NCBI GenBank assembly: GCA_002339725.1
Contig: DDKN01000019.1
Coordinates: 1 to 12,814 of the forward strand
Length of the DNA: 12,814 nucleotides
Direction of reading: 5' to 3'
From: Thiobacillus sp. UBA2597
GTDB lineage: Bacteria; Pseudomonadota; Gammaproteobacteria; Burkholderiales; Thiobacillaceae
In this document: positions 3,982 to 10,391 of the stretch, in pieces
Numbering within the stretch: position 1 is the first letter of the stretch
Layout of the letters: every line of letters begins with the position of its first letter
Made by a program: the position numbers and the translations under genes
The notes under the pieces: model-generated
The model's input: only the letters and a program-made list of their open reading frames with translations
Database searches by the model: none
What the model was told of the DNA's origin: nothing

Positions 3982-5841
3982 CTACTTGCCGCGCATGAAC
4001 ATCTTGTCCAGTTCATGCACCGTGAGTTGAAACCAGGTGGGCCGGCCGTGGTTGCACTGGTCGGCGCGCAGGGTCTGCTCCATGTCGCGCAAGAGCGCGT
4101 TCATCTCGGGCAGGCTGAGCTTGCGGTTGGCGCGCACGGCGCCGTGGCAGGCCAGGGTGGCCAGGAGTTCGTTGCGCCGGGCCTCGATGGCCTGACTGGC
4201 GCCGAATTCGGCCACTTCCTTCAGGATCTCGCGCGCCAGATTTTCGCCGTCGGCGTCTTTCAGCATGGCCGGCAGGGCGCGCAGGGCCAGGTGGGTGGGC
4301 GAAACGGCCGACAGCTCCAGGCCCAGTTCCAGGAGCTCGGCATGATGCGCCTCGGCCGCGGCCATTTCCTTCGCGCTGGCGGCGAACACCACCGGTACCA
4401 GCAGGGGCTGCATGGCGACCTGGCGCGAACCCAGGGCGGTCTTCAAGCGCTCGTAGAGGATGCGCTCGTGCGCGGCGTGCATATCGACCACGACCAGGCC
4501 CTTCGCGTTTTCGGCCAGGATGTAGATGCCGGCGAGCTGGGCCAGGGCGTAGCCCAGGGGCGGGGCCTCGGCGCTTTGTGAAGGCACGGCTCCCTCTCCC
4601 CCAGCCCCTCTCCCGCTTGCGGGAGAGGGGGGTGTGGCCAGCGCCTCGGCCACCATCTGGTAGTAGGCGGCGGGCTCGGCCACGGCGAGACCGAGGTTGG
4701 TTTGCTGGAGTCTCGAAGCCCAAGGTCCCTTCTCCGTTTCCCTCACCCCTAGCCCTTTATGTCCTATAGGGTGCTCTCCCGGAGGGCGAGGGGAACTGTC
4801 CTCTACTGATGCCACTTGATTGCTGACCGCTGACAGCTGATCACTGATCGCTGATTCCTGACGCCCCAGCGCCCGCTCCAGGGCATGGAAGACGAAGCGG
4901 TGCACGGCCTGGCTGTCGCGAAAGCGCACCTCGGTCTTGGCCGGATGCACGTTGACGTCGACCCGGGCCGGGTCAATCTCCAAAAACAGGCAATAGGCCG
5001 GGTGCCGGCTGCCGTGCAGGATGTCGCGATAGGCCTCGCGCGCGGCGTGGCTGAGCACCTTGTCGCGCACGAAGCGGCCGTTGACGAAGACGAACTGGGC
5101 GTCGCGGCTGGCCTTGGCATAGGCCGGCAGGCCGGCCCAGCCGGTCAAACGGATATCAGCACTGCCCTCGTCGATCAGCCGCGCATGCCGGGCGAAGTCG
5201 TCGCCCAGCACGGCCAGGGCGCGCGCCTGCCAGTCCTGCGCCGGGTAGCGCGCCATGACCCGGCCGTTGTGGGTCAGGGTCATGGCCACCTGGGGCCGGG
5301 CCAGGGCCAGGCGGGTGAAGGCGTCGAGGCAGTGGGCGTATTCGGTGGCCGGCGTTTTCAGAAACTTGCGCCGGGCCGGGGTGTTGAAAAAGAGGTCGCG
5401 CGCCTCGACCACCGTGCCGCGGTTGAGCGCGGCCGGCTCGACCCGGCTGGCCATGCCGTCCTGCGCCTCGATGCGCCAGGCATGGCGCTCGCCCCGGGCG
5501 ATGCTGACGATGGCGAGGCGGGCGACCGAGGCGATGCTGGCCAGGGCCTCGCCCCTGAAACCCAAACTCGCCACCCGCTCCAGGTCGGCCAGGCTCTCGA
5601 TCTTGCTGGTGGCGTGGCGGGCCAGGGCCATGGGCAGGTCGTCGCGGGCGATGCCGGCGCCGTCGTCGGCGACGCGGATGGTCTTGATGCCGCCCTCCTC
5701 CAGGTCCACGCGAATGTCGGTGGCGCCGGCGTCCAGGCTGTTCTCCAGCAACTCCTTGAGCGCCGAGGCCGGACGCTCGACCACCTCGCCAGCGGCGATT
5801 TGGGAGATGAGCAGGTCGGGCAGGAGATGGATGACGGACAT
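3982..5841 (-). CDS. mutL: DNA mismatch repair protein MutL
   Basis: A 619-residue MutL. The start is the ATG at 5841 (MSVIHLLPDLLISQIAAGEV), the usual N-terminus; an in-frame ATG at 5970 would add a non-homologous extension read through a repeat. The GHKL ATPase motifs are clear: ELLENSLDAGA, DDGAGI, ATSKI, GFRGEALASIASV, and the DLFFNTPARRKF region. The C-terminal dimerisation domain holds DMHAAHERILYE (about 453-464), ACHGAVRA (about 564-571) and CNHGRP (about 596-601). These are the endonuclease metal-site motifs found in MutL proteins of bacteria lacking MutH, so this MutL is probably a nicking enzyme that acts after MutS mismatch recognition. The linker (about residues 328-425) is low-complexity and contains several palindromic repeats in frame. 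Shine-Dalgarno is poor. The S24-like gene follows 65 bp downstream. Confidence 0.97.
   Translation of the reverse strand: MSVIHLLPDLLISQIAAGEVVERPASALKELLENSLDAGATDIRVDLEEGGIKTIRVADDGAGIARDDLPMALARHATSKIESLADLERVASLGFRGEALASIASVARLAIVSIARGERHAWRIEAQDGMASRVEPAALNRGTVVEARDLFFNTPARRKFLKTPATEYAHCLDAFTRLALARPQVAMTLTHNGRVMARYPAQDWQARALAVLGDDFARHARLIDEGSADIRLTGWAGLPAYAKASRDAQFVFVNGRFVRDKVLSHAAREAYRDILHGSRHPAYCLFLEIDPARVDVNVHPAKTEVRFRDSQAVHRFVFHALERALGRQESAISDQLSAVSNQVASVEDSSPRPPGEHPIGHKGLGVRETEKGPWASRLQQTNLGLAVAEPAAYYQMVAEALATPPSPASGRGAGGEGAVPSQSAEAPPLGYALAQLAGIYILAENAKGLVVVDMHAAHERILYERLKTALGSRQVAMQPLLVPVVFAASAKEMAAAEAHHAELLELGLELSAVSPTHLALRALPAMLKDADGENLAREILKEVAEFGASQAIEARRNELLATLACHGAVRANRKLSLPEMNALLRDMEQTLRADQCNHGRPTWFQLTVHELDKMFMRGK
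4591..4640. repeat. Palindromic repeat inside the mutL linker
   Basis: CCCCTCTCCCGC (4605-4616), TT loop, GCGGGAGAGGGG (4619-4630): a perfect 12-bp stem in the context CCCTCTCCCCCAGCCCCTCTC. This is a familiar dispersed intergenic element. Here it is read through as TPPSPASGRGAGGEGA in MutL. Confidence 0.75.
4721..4800. repeat. Second palindromic repeat inside the mutL linker
   Basis: CCTTCTCCGTTTCCCTCACC at the left and CTCTCCCGGAGGGCGAGGGG at the right are the usual halves of another dispersed intergenic element, separated by about 25 atypical bases that include CCCTTTATGTCCTATAGGG, itself roughly palindromic. It is translated as SPRPPGEHPIGHKGLGVRET in MutL. Confidence 0.6.
4811..4862. 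repeat. CTGA/TCAG-rich repeat inside the mutL linker
   Basis: TTGATTGCTGACCGCTGACA and the following AGCTGATCACTGATCGCTGATTCCTGACG form a short-period repeat built on (A/G)CTGA units. It is translated as ESAISDQLSAVSNQV in MutL. A related CAGTTGTCAGTCGTCAG-type stretch lies between ubiU and ubiV at 10315-10375. Confidence 0.55.
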
Positions 5842-5956
5842 GGGGGACGAACAGGCAGGCAAAGCCCAGTTTATCACGCACACCCCATGAACACGGCTGC
5901 CCGGCAGCACTGCCGGAATTCCCCCGCCCCGCCTGCCCCACTTGGGGGGGTATTCG

Positions 5957-5978
5957 CCCTCCCCATTCATGGGGAGGG
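5957..5978. repeat. Palindromic repeat between mutL and the FmdE-like gene
   Basis: CCCTCCCCAT, TC loop, ATGGGGAGGG: a perfect 10-bp stem followed by CCGGGGTGGGG. It belongs to the same element type as 8768-8789 and 8864-8883. It lies 28 bases beyond the stop of the FmdE-like gene, upstream of mutL, in a 164-bp gap. It could end the FmdE-like transcript or simply be a dispersed repeat. No other feature is evident in the gap. Confidence 0.7.
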
Positions 5979-6005
5979 CCGGGGTGGGGATATGGGTCGA
6001 AGCCC

Positions 6006-6608
6006 CTAGCCCAGAACAATCAAATCCGGGTCGTCGATATGGTCGATCAGGAGGCGCTTGACCCGAAGCTGCCAGAGCCGGCCGAATTCCTGGCGCTCAT
6101 CCATGCTGGCCTCGCCGCTTAGCAGCCGGGTCATGAGCGGTTGCAGGGCCGGCTCGGGCGGCACGATCTCCGGGTGATAGGCCGCCTCGACCGCGGCGCC
6201 GGTATCCAGCCGGGTGAAGCGCAGCTCGCCGGCCATGGCCACGCCGAAGCTGAGCAGGCCGCGCCGGGCGAAGCGCCCGCCCAGGCCCTTGAAGCCGCCC
6301 TCGCCGGCTGCGCCGGTGACGAGGCCGGCCACCGCGGCGGTGACGCCGGTGGTGCCGGCCTCCTGGGGCTCGCGCAGTTCCACCCTCACCCCGCCGCGCT
6401 CGGGCAGGCGATCGGGGTAAAGCCGGCCCAGGGCCTTGAGCGTCATCAGATAGGCGCCGGCCACGGTGGGGCAGGAATGGCCGGCCAGCTTCACCGCGTC
6501 CTCGTAGCGGTATTCCAGCTCGCCGGCCTCCGCCGCGCCGAGCACGGCGGCCAGGGGGTCGGTCACGCGGATGCTGCGGACTTCCTTGAAGAAGGCGGGA
6601 AGGTGCAT
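6006..6608 (-). CDS. FmdE-like protein
   Basis: A 200-residue protein; start chosen at ATG 6608 because AGGAG lies 7-8 bases upstream on its strand. The core AVKLAGHSCPTVAGAYLMTL (residues 38-57) carries the GHxCP signature of the FmdE domain, with His and Cys as likely metal ligands. A Gly/Ala-rich middle follows (TTGVTAAVAGLVTGAAGEGG), then FKGLGGRF and a helical C-terminus. FmdE was named from methanogen formylmethanofuran dehydrogenase operons, but the domain is widespread in non-methanogens and its role there is unclear. The C-terminal zinc ribbon of some members is absent. The gene is divergent from the hemerythrin-DUF2249-NnrS-like set and shares a promoter region containing an FNR/DNR-type box. 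That suggests a role in anaerobic or nitric-oxide metabolism, but does not prove it. Confidence 0.7.
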   Translation of the reverse strand: MHLPAFFKEVRSIRVTDPLAAVLGAAEAGELEYRYEDAVKLAGHSCPTVAGAYLMTLKALGRLYPDRLPERGGVRVELREPQEAGTTGVTAAVAGLVTGAAGEGGFKGLGGRFARRGLLSFGVAMAGELRFTRLDTGAAVEAAYHPEIVPPEPALQPLMTRLLSGEASMDERQEFGRLWQLRVKRLLIDHIDDPDLIVLG

Positions 6609-6663
6609 GGATGACTCCTGGCTGACAAGGCCGCCAGTTTCCCCCCGCTTCCTGCAAGATTCA

Positions 6664-6677
6664 TTGAGCTTGATCAA
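6664..6677. promoter_or_regulatory. FNR/DNR (CRP-family) binding site in a divergent promoter
   Basis: TTGAGCTTGATCAA matches the TTGAT-N4-ATCAA consensus at 9 of 10 fixed positions. It lies between the divergent FmdE-like (start 6608) and hemerythrin (start 6742) genes. If its centre (6670.5) sits at -41.5, the hemerythrin transcript would start near 6712 with AACAAT (6700-6705) exactly in the -10 position (4 of 6 matches to TATAAT). That is the classic arrangement for activation by FNR, ANR or DNR. The sequence cannot say whether the factor senses oxygen or nitric oxide. Confidence 0.72.
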
Positions 6678-6741
6678 GGAAGCCGAACGGGCGGCGGGGA
6701 ACAATAAGGTTCATCAAAAAAAACGGTGAGAGGTATCCGCC

Positions 6742-7188
6742 ATGCCCCAGATCTCCGCATTGCTCGCCCAGGACCACAACGCCTGCGACGAATTGTTTGC
6801 CGAGGCCGAGAACCGGGTCGCCGACAAGGCCTGGCCCGACGCCGCCAGCCGCTTCGCCGAGTTTCGGGCGGCGATGGCGCGTCACTTCAGCGCCGAGGAG
6901 GACACCCTGTTTCCCGCCTTCGAGGCGCGCACCGGCATGAGCGGCGGGCCGACCCAGGTGATGCGCGCGGAACACGCCCAGATGCGCGAGCTGATGGAAC
7001 AGATGCAGGCGGCCATCGAACGCCAGAACGACAGCGCCTTCCTCGGCCTGTCGGAGACCCTGCTCATGCTCATGCGCCAGCACAACATGAAGGAGGAGCA
7101 GATCCTCTATCCGATGACCGACCGCACCCTGGGCGGCGATGCCGGCCTGATCGAGCAACTGGACGAAACGCTGCACGCCAAGGCATGA
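6742..7188 (+). CDS. Hemerythrin domain protein
   Basis: A 148-residue four-helix HHE-type hemerythrin. The expected di-iron ligands are in place: His12 (AQDHNACDELF), His48 and Glu52 (RHFSAEED), His78 (AEHAQMREL), and His114 with Glu118 (QHNMKEEQILYP). It is cytoplasmic, with no signal peptide. Such proteins bind oxygen or nitric oxide, or take part in repair of iron centres after nitrosative stress. The ATG is preceded by GAGAGG at a slightly long spacing. It is the first gene of a tight set: its stop overlaps the DUF2249 start (ATGA). The FNR/DNR-type box about 71 bases upstream suggests induction at low oxygen or by nitric oxide. Confidence 0.92.
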   Translation: MPQISALLAQDHNACDELFAEAENRVADKAWPDAASRFAEFRAAMARHFSAEEDTLFPAFEARTGMSGGPTQVMRAEHAQMRELMEQMQAAIERQNDSAFLGLSETLLMLMRQHNMKEEQILYPMTDRTLGGDAGLIEQLDETLHAKA

Positions 7189-7418
7189 AGCCCGACATCG
7201 AGGTCGACGCCCGCTGGCTGGACCCGCCCGAACCGATGGAAAAGGTCCTGGATGCCATCGGCCGGCTGGAGTCGGGCCAGCGCATCCGCTTTCTGATCCA
7301 CCGCGAGCCGCTGCCGCTGTACAACCTGCTCAAACAGATGGGGCTCGCCCACCGCACCCGGCCGATCGAGGACCATTGCTACGAGGTGACGATCTTCGAG
7401 CCGGGCAGCGAAAGCTGA
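7185..7418 (+). CDS. DUF2249 domain protein
   Basis: A 77-residue protein made of one DUF2249 domain: IEVDARWLDPPEPMEKVLDA at the start, GQRIRFLIHREPLPLYNLL (residues 31-49), then a Gly-Leu turn and a C-terminal strand CYEVTIFE. It resembles the small TusA/SirA-like alpha/beta fold but lacks the TusA CPxP cysteine motif; its only Cys is in DHCYEV (Cys65). The ATG overlaps the hemerythrin stop (ATGA), indicating translational coupling. DUF2249 proteins are often found beside hemerythrins and NnrS or nitrite/nitric-oxide genes in denitrifiers, which fits here; the biochemical role is unknown. The ribosome binding site of the next gene overlaps its stop codon. Confidence 0.88.
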   Translation: MKPDIEVDARWLDPPEPMEKVLDAIGRLESGQRIRFLIHREPLPLYNLLKQMGLAHRTRPIEDHCYEVTIFEPGSES

Positions 7419-7430
7419 GGAGAGCCGACC

Positions 7431-8726
7431 ATCGCCCAAGCCGGCCTCGACTACCAGCAGGCGCCGCCCTTCTCGGCGCCGCTGCGCTTCTTCCTGACCG
7501 CGCCGCTGTTCCTCATGCTGGCCGCCCTGGCAGCCGTGCCGCTTGCCGATGAGTGGCTGGGCAGCCGCTGGAGCCCGGCCGCGCTCGGTCTCACCCACCT
7601 CATCACCCTGGGCTATCTGGGCCAGGTCATGGTCGGCTCGCTCCTGCAGATGCTGCCGGTGGTGATCGGCGCGCCGGTGCCCGGGGCCATCCTGGTCGCC
7701 GGCATCGGCCACGCCGGCCTCACCCTGGGCGGCCTGCTGCTCGCCGTCGGCCTGTGGCAGGCCGTGCCCTGGCTGATCCAGGCCGCGCTGGCGCTGCTGG
7801 CCGTCGCCCTCGGCGTCTTTCTCGCGGCGGCGGCGGTGAGCCTCGTCCGCGCCCGCGCCGCCAACGTGGTGCTGCAGCCCATGCGCCAGGCCTGGCTGGC
7901 GCTGCTGGTGACGGTCGGCCTCGGCCTCTATCTGGGCGGCGGCCTCGCCGGCGCCTGGCCGCTGATCGAGCTGCAGGCCCTCACCCAGCTGCACGCAGCC
8001 TGGGGCCTGCTCGGCTGGGTGCTGATCCTGGTCGCCGGCGTGGCCTATCACGTGGTGCCCATGCTGCAGCTGACCCCGCCCTATCCCCAGGGCCTGATGC
8101 GCTGGCTGACCTGGCTCTTGCTCGCTGCCCTGGTCTTGCACGCGCTGGCCCTGCTGCTGCCGGCCGCAGCGGCGACGGCGATGGAATGGGCGGCCTGGCT
8201 GCTCGCCGGCGCCAGCACCGCCTGGTATGCCGTGGCCACCCTGCAGATCCAGCGCCGGCGCCGGCGCAAGCTGCCGGACGTCACGCTGCAGTTCTGGCGT
8301 TTTGCCATGTCGGCGCTGCTCGCCTGCGTCGGCCTGGCGCCGTTCGCCCTCGCCGGCCCCGAGGCCTGGCGCGACGGCCTGCAGGTGCTCTTGGGCATCG
8401 TCTTCCTGCTCGGCTTCGCGGTCTCGGTGGTGGCCGGCATGCTCTACAAGATCGTGCCCTTCCTCGCCTGGTTCCACCTGCAGGCGCAGACCCAGGCCCG
8501 TGCCGGCACCATCCCCAACATGAAGGACTTCATGCCCGAGCCGCTGGCCTTGCGCCATCTGCGCCTGCACGTCGTCGGGGTGCTGCTGCTGCTGCCCGCG
8601 CCGTTTTTGCCGGCGCCGCTCAGTGTGCCGGGCCTCTTGCTGCTGGCGGCCAGCGGCTGGGTGCAGTGGCGCAACCTGCGCCGGGCCAGGCGGCTGTTCG
8701 GCCAGTACGGCGGCCGGCTGGTCTGA
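7431..8726 (+). CDS. NnrS-like polytopic membrane protein, probable ATC start
   Basis: A very hydrophobic protein, 431 residues if started at ATC 7431, with about twelve predicted membrane helices. It shares features with NnrS-type heme/copper proteins: His in LTHLITLGYLGQVMVG (His56), GIGHAG (His94), LHAAWGLLGW (His188), AYHVVPM (His207) and LAWFHLQ (His349). NnrS proteins occur with nitrite and nitric-oxide reductase genes and protect against nitrosative stress. The first ATG in frame, at 7515, would drop a segment (QQAPPFSAPLRFFLTAPLF) that looks like a genuine first helix. AGGAG (7418-7422) is placed 8 bases before ATC 7431, and no ATG, GTG or TTG lies between the upstream stop and 7515. 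An ATC start or a sequence error for ATG is therefore likely. It is the last gene of the hemerythrin operon. Confidence 0.82.
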   Translation: MAQAGLDYQQAPPFSAPLRFFLTAPLFLMLAALAAVPLADEWLGSRWSPAALGLTHLITLGYLGQVMVGSLLQMLPVVIGAPVPGAILVAGIGHAGLTLGGLLLAVGLWQAVPWLIQAALALLAVALGVFLAAAAVSLVRARAANVVLQPMRQAWLALLVTVGLGLYLGGGLAGAWPLIELQALTQLHAAWGLLGWVLILVAGVAYHVVPMLQLTPPYPQGLMRWLTWLLLAALVLHALALLLPAAAATAMEWAAWLLAGASTAWYAVATLQIQRRRRRKLPDVTLQFWRFAMSALLACVGLAPFALAGPEAWRDGLQVLLGIVFLLGFAVSVVAGMLYKIVPFLAWFHLQAQTQARAGTIPNMKDFMPEPLALRHLRLHVVGVLLLLPAPFLPAPLSVPGLLLLAASGWVQWRNLRRARRLFGQYGGRLV

Positions 8727-8767
8727 AGGCCCGCAACCCGCTCAAGTAGGACGGCTCCCCACCCCAA

Positions 8768-8789
8768 CCCTCCCCACGCGTGGGGAGGG
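8768..8789. repeat. Perfect 22-bp palindrome after the NnrS-like gene
   Basis: CCCTCCCCACG followed by CGTGGGGAGGG, preceded by CACCCCAA: the same element type as 5957-5978 but in the opposite orientation relative to its CCGGGGTGGGG-like flank. It lies 42 bases beyond the stop, in the 185-bp gap between the convergent NnrS-like and ubiT genes, and may serve as a terminator. Confidence 0.7.
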
Positions 8790-8863
8790 GGTGCGCCTCG
8801 CCTGTTTGTGGTGCGGAGAAAAAAATGTCTCCCCCGGTGAAGCAGGCTGGGCGAAGGGCGCCC

Positions 8864-8883
8864 CTCCCCCATTCATGGGGGAG
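8864..8883. repeat. Palindromic repeat near the ubiT 3' end
   Basis: CTCCCCCAT, TC loop, ATGGGGGAG: a perfect 9-bp stem followed by GCCGGGAGGGGG. It shares the ATTCAT core and flank with the copy at 5957-5978. With the copy at 8768 it makes an inverted pair about 75 bp apart. A separate small palindrome (GCCTGATCAGGC, 8907-8918) overlaps the ubiT stop codon. Confidence 0.7.
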
Positions 8884-8911
8884 GCCGGGAGGGGGAAACC
8901 CCTCTGCCTGA

Positions 8912-9382
8912 TCAGGCAGGCTGCAAGGCGCGCTCGCGCAGCGACAGCAGCACGCGGCCGAGGCCGAGCGGCAGGCGCCGCAACAGGGTTTCCAGCTCCA
9001 CCCCGTCGAGCATGTTCTTCACCCTGAGCCCCAGGTCGGTGTCGCCTTCGATCAGGAGCCGGCGATTGAAGAACAGGGTGTCCGGGTCTTCCAGCCGCAG
9101 CGCGAGGCGGGCGAAGTCTTCCGCCGTGGCGGTGAAGGTGACGTCGGCGCTTTGCGCCACCTCGGGCACGAAGCCGCGCGGGCCGACGCTGAAATAAAAC
9201 GCAAGGCCGAGGTCGCGCACCCGCACACAGAAGCGGCGGCCCCGCACCTCGGACCAGTCGAGTTCACGCAGGGTCGGCCAGGCCGCCAGGTTGCCGGCGG
9301 CGCTGAAGGCGAAGGAGACCGGAAAGGCCGGCAGGATGCCGACGACGCGGGCGAGGGGTTTGGGGATGGCGGGCAGGGACAT
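8912..9382 (-). CDS. ubiT: UbiT, SCP2-domain accessory factor of anaerobic ubiquinone synthesis
   Basis: A 156-residue protein with an SCP2 sterol-carrier fold: LDWSEVRGRRFCVRVRDLGL (about 41-60), YFSVGPRGFVPEV, ADVTFTATAEDFARLAL (79-95), DTLFFNRRLLIEGDTDLGL (100-118), and a C-terminal helical segment. Length and order match UbiT (YhbT) of E. coli, slightly shorter. UbiT is thought to bind polyprenyl intermediates and is required, with UbiU and UbiV, for ubiquinone synthesis without oxygen. The start has a strong ribosome binding site (GAGGAGAAG). It follows ubiV by 12 bases, so it is the last gene of a ubiU-ubiV-ubiT operon. Confidence 0.9.
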   Translation of the reverse strand: MSLPAIPKPLARVVGILPAFPVSFAFSAAGNLAAWPTLRELDWSEVRGRRFCVRVRDLGLAFYFSVGPRGFVPEVAQSADVTFTATAEDFARLALRLEDPDTLFFNRRLLIEGDTDLGLRVKNMLDGVELETLLRRLPLGLGRVLLSLRERALQPA

Positions 9383-9394
9383 GTGCTTCTCCTC

Positions 9395-10303
9395 TCAGCT
9401 TTGCAGGGCAGCGGCGCGCTCGGGTTGCCAGTCCAGGCCGGCCTGACCCAGCCAGTAGCCGTCGCAGGGCTCGCCCGGCATCAGCCGGGCCAGGCGCGCC
9501 GGCGCCTCGGCCGGGGCGAGCGTGCCTGTGATCAGTTCGTGGAAGACCGCGACCACCTGCGCCATGCGCTGCGATTGCGGCGACAGGCGCAGCCAGGTCA
9601 CCCCCGCCGCCCGCAGCTCGTCGAGTCGGTGGGCCAGGCTGTAGATGCGGGCCGACTGGGTCTGGATGCCGTTGAGCGTGAGAAAGGCCGCGCCCTCGCG
9701 CGTGCGCAGGGTGAGGCCGTCCGGATGATCCAGGCACTTGAACTGGCAGTCGTCCTTTTGCAGGTTGTAGTGACGGGCGGTGAAGCAGCGGGCCGAGAAG
9801 GCGAGCGGCAGCCGGCCATAGGCGAACAGCTCGGTCGCCATGCCCGCCGGCACCGGCATGGCCGCGAGCATCCTGGCCGGCATCTCCACCGGCGGCACCC
9901 AGCGCACGGCGCCCAGTTCATGCAGCAGGGCGAGGGTATCGGGGTTGTAGGCATTGAGCGTCGGCCCGGCAACGAAGGGCACGCCGGCCTCGGCCAGCAG
10001 GCGCACGGCGCCGAAGTCGTTGGCCTCGACCAGGAACCTGCCGTTGCGGGCGATCTTGCGAAGCTGCTTGAGATCGGACTCCGACTCGATCAGGGCCTGG
10101 CTCGACAGCACCACCGCCTTGCCGGCGGCGGCGAGCTTCTCGGCCAGGGAAAACCAGTCGGGCAGGCGCAGGGTGTGGCGGCGCGAGCAGACCGTCTCGC
10201 CGAGATAGACGGCATCGACCGGCCAGCCGGCGGCGGCCTCGTAGAAGGCGAAGGTGTCTTCGCGCGACCAGTAGTAGAGCAAGGGACCGAGGCTGAGTTT
10301 CAT
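9395..10303 (-). CDS. ubiV: UbiV, Fe-S U32-peptidase-family protein of anaerobic ubiquinone synthesis
   Basis: A 302-residue U32-family TIM-barrel protein, starting MKLSLGPLLYYWSRED. Four cysteines fit the UbiV 4Fe-4S ligand pattern: Cys39 (GETVCSRRH), Cys173 (SARCFTARH), Cys186 and Cys190 (DDCQFKCLDHPDG), with the same x3 spacing in the last pair as in E. coli UbiV. The typical U32 stretch YLGETVCSRR is present. UbiV pairs with UbiU to hydroxylate the ubiquinone ring without oxygen. The Shine-Dalgarno is weak. The 88-bp gap to ubiU is filled by a short-period repeat, and ubiT follows at 12 bases. Confidence 0.94.
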   Translation of the reverse strand: MKLSLGPLLYYWSREDTFAFYEAAAGWPVDAVYLGETVCSRRHTLRLPDWFSLAEKLAAAGKAVVLSSQALIESESDLKQLRKIARNGRFLVEANDFGAVRLLAEAGVPFVAGPTLNAYNPDTLALLHELGAVRWVPPVEMPARMLAAMPVPAGMATELFAYGRLPLAFSARCFTARHYNLQKDDCQFKCLDHPDGLTLRTREGAAFLTLNGIQTQSARIYSLAHRLDELRAAGVTWLRLSPQSQRMAQVVAVFHELITGTLAPAEAPARLARLMPGEPCDGYWLGQAGLDWQPERAAALQS

Positions 10304-10314
10304 CGTGATCGAGT

Positions 10315-10375
10315 GGGCAGTTTGCAGTTGTCAGTCGTCAGTAACTGCAGGGTCTTGCTGCTGACTGCAGGCTGC
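10315..10375. repeat. Short-period CAGT/CTGA repeat between ubiU and ubiV
   Basis: GGCAGTTTGCAGTTGTCAGT, CGTCAGTAACTGCAGG and CTGCTGACTGCAGGCTGCCG form an imperfect array of CAGT/ACTG words with internal palindromy (CAGTAACTG, CTGCAG). It occupies most of the gap and is related in style to the repeat in the mutL linker at 4811-4862. Confidence 0.6.
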
Positions 10376-10391
10376 CGACTGAACGCTCGTT

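Noticed and set aside
4811..4862. CRISPR-like array or regulatory array
   Set aside because: The units are only 5-8 bases and imperfect, with no spacers of constant length, and the stretch lies inside the mutL reading frame.
5842..5970. Earlier ATG (5970) as the start of MutL
   Set aside because: The extension is read through the palindromic repeat, while MSVIHLLPDLLISQIAAGEV at 5841 is the usual MutL N-terminus.
4885..6009. A 374-codon open frame on the + strand opposite mutL
   Set aside because: High-GC shadow of mutL; composition is Gly/Ala/Arg/Gln-rich with no domain signature, while the mutL frame shows all family motifs.
7107..8570. A 487-codon open frame on the - strand opposite the NnrS-like gene
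   Set aside because: Low-complexity Gln/Gly/His/Glu-rich translation typical of antisense to hydrophobic high-GC genes.
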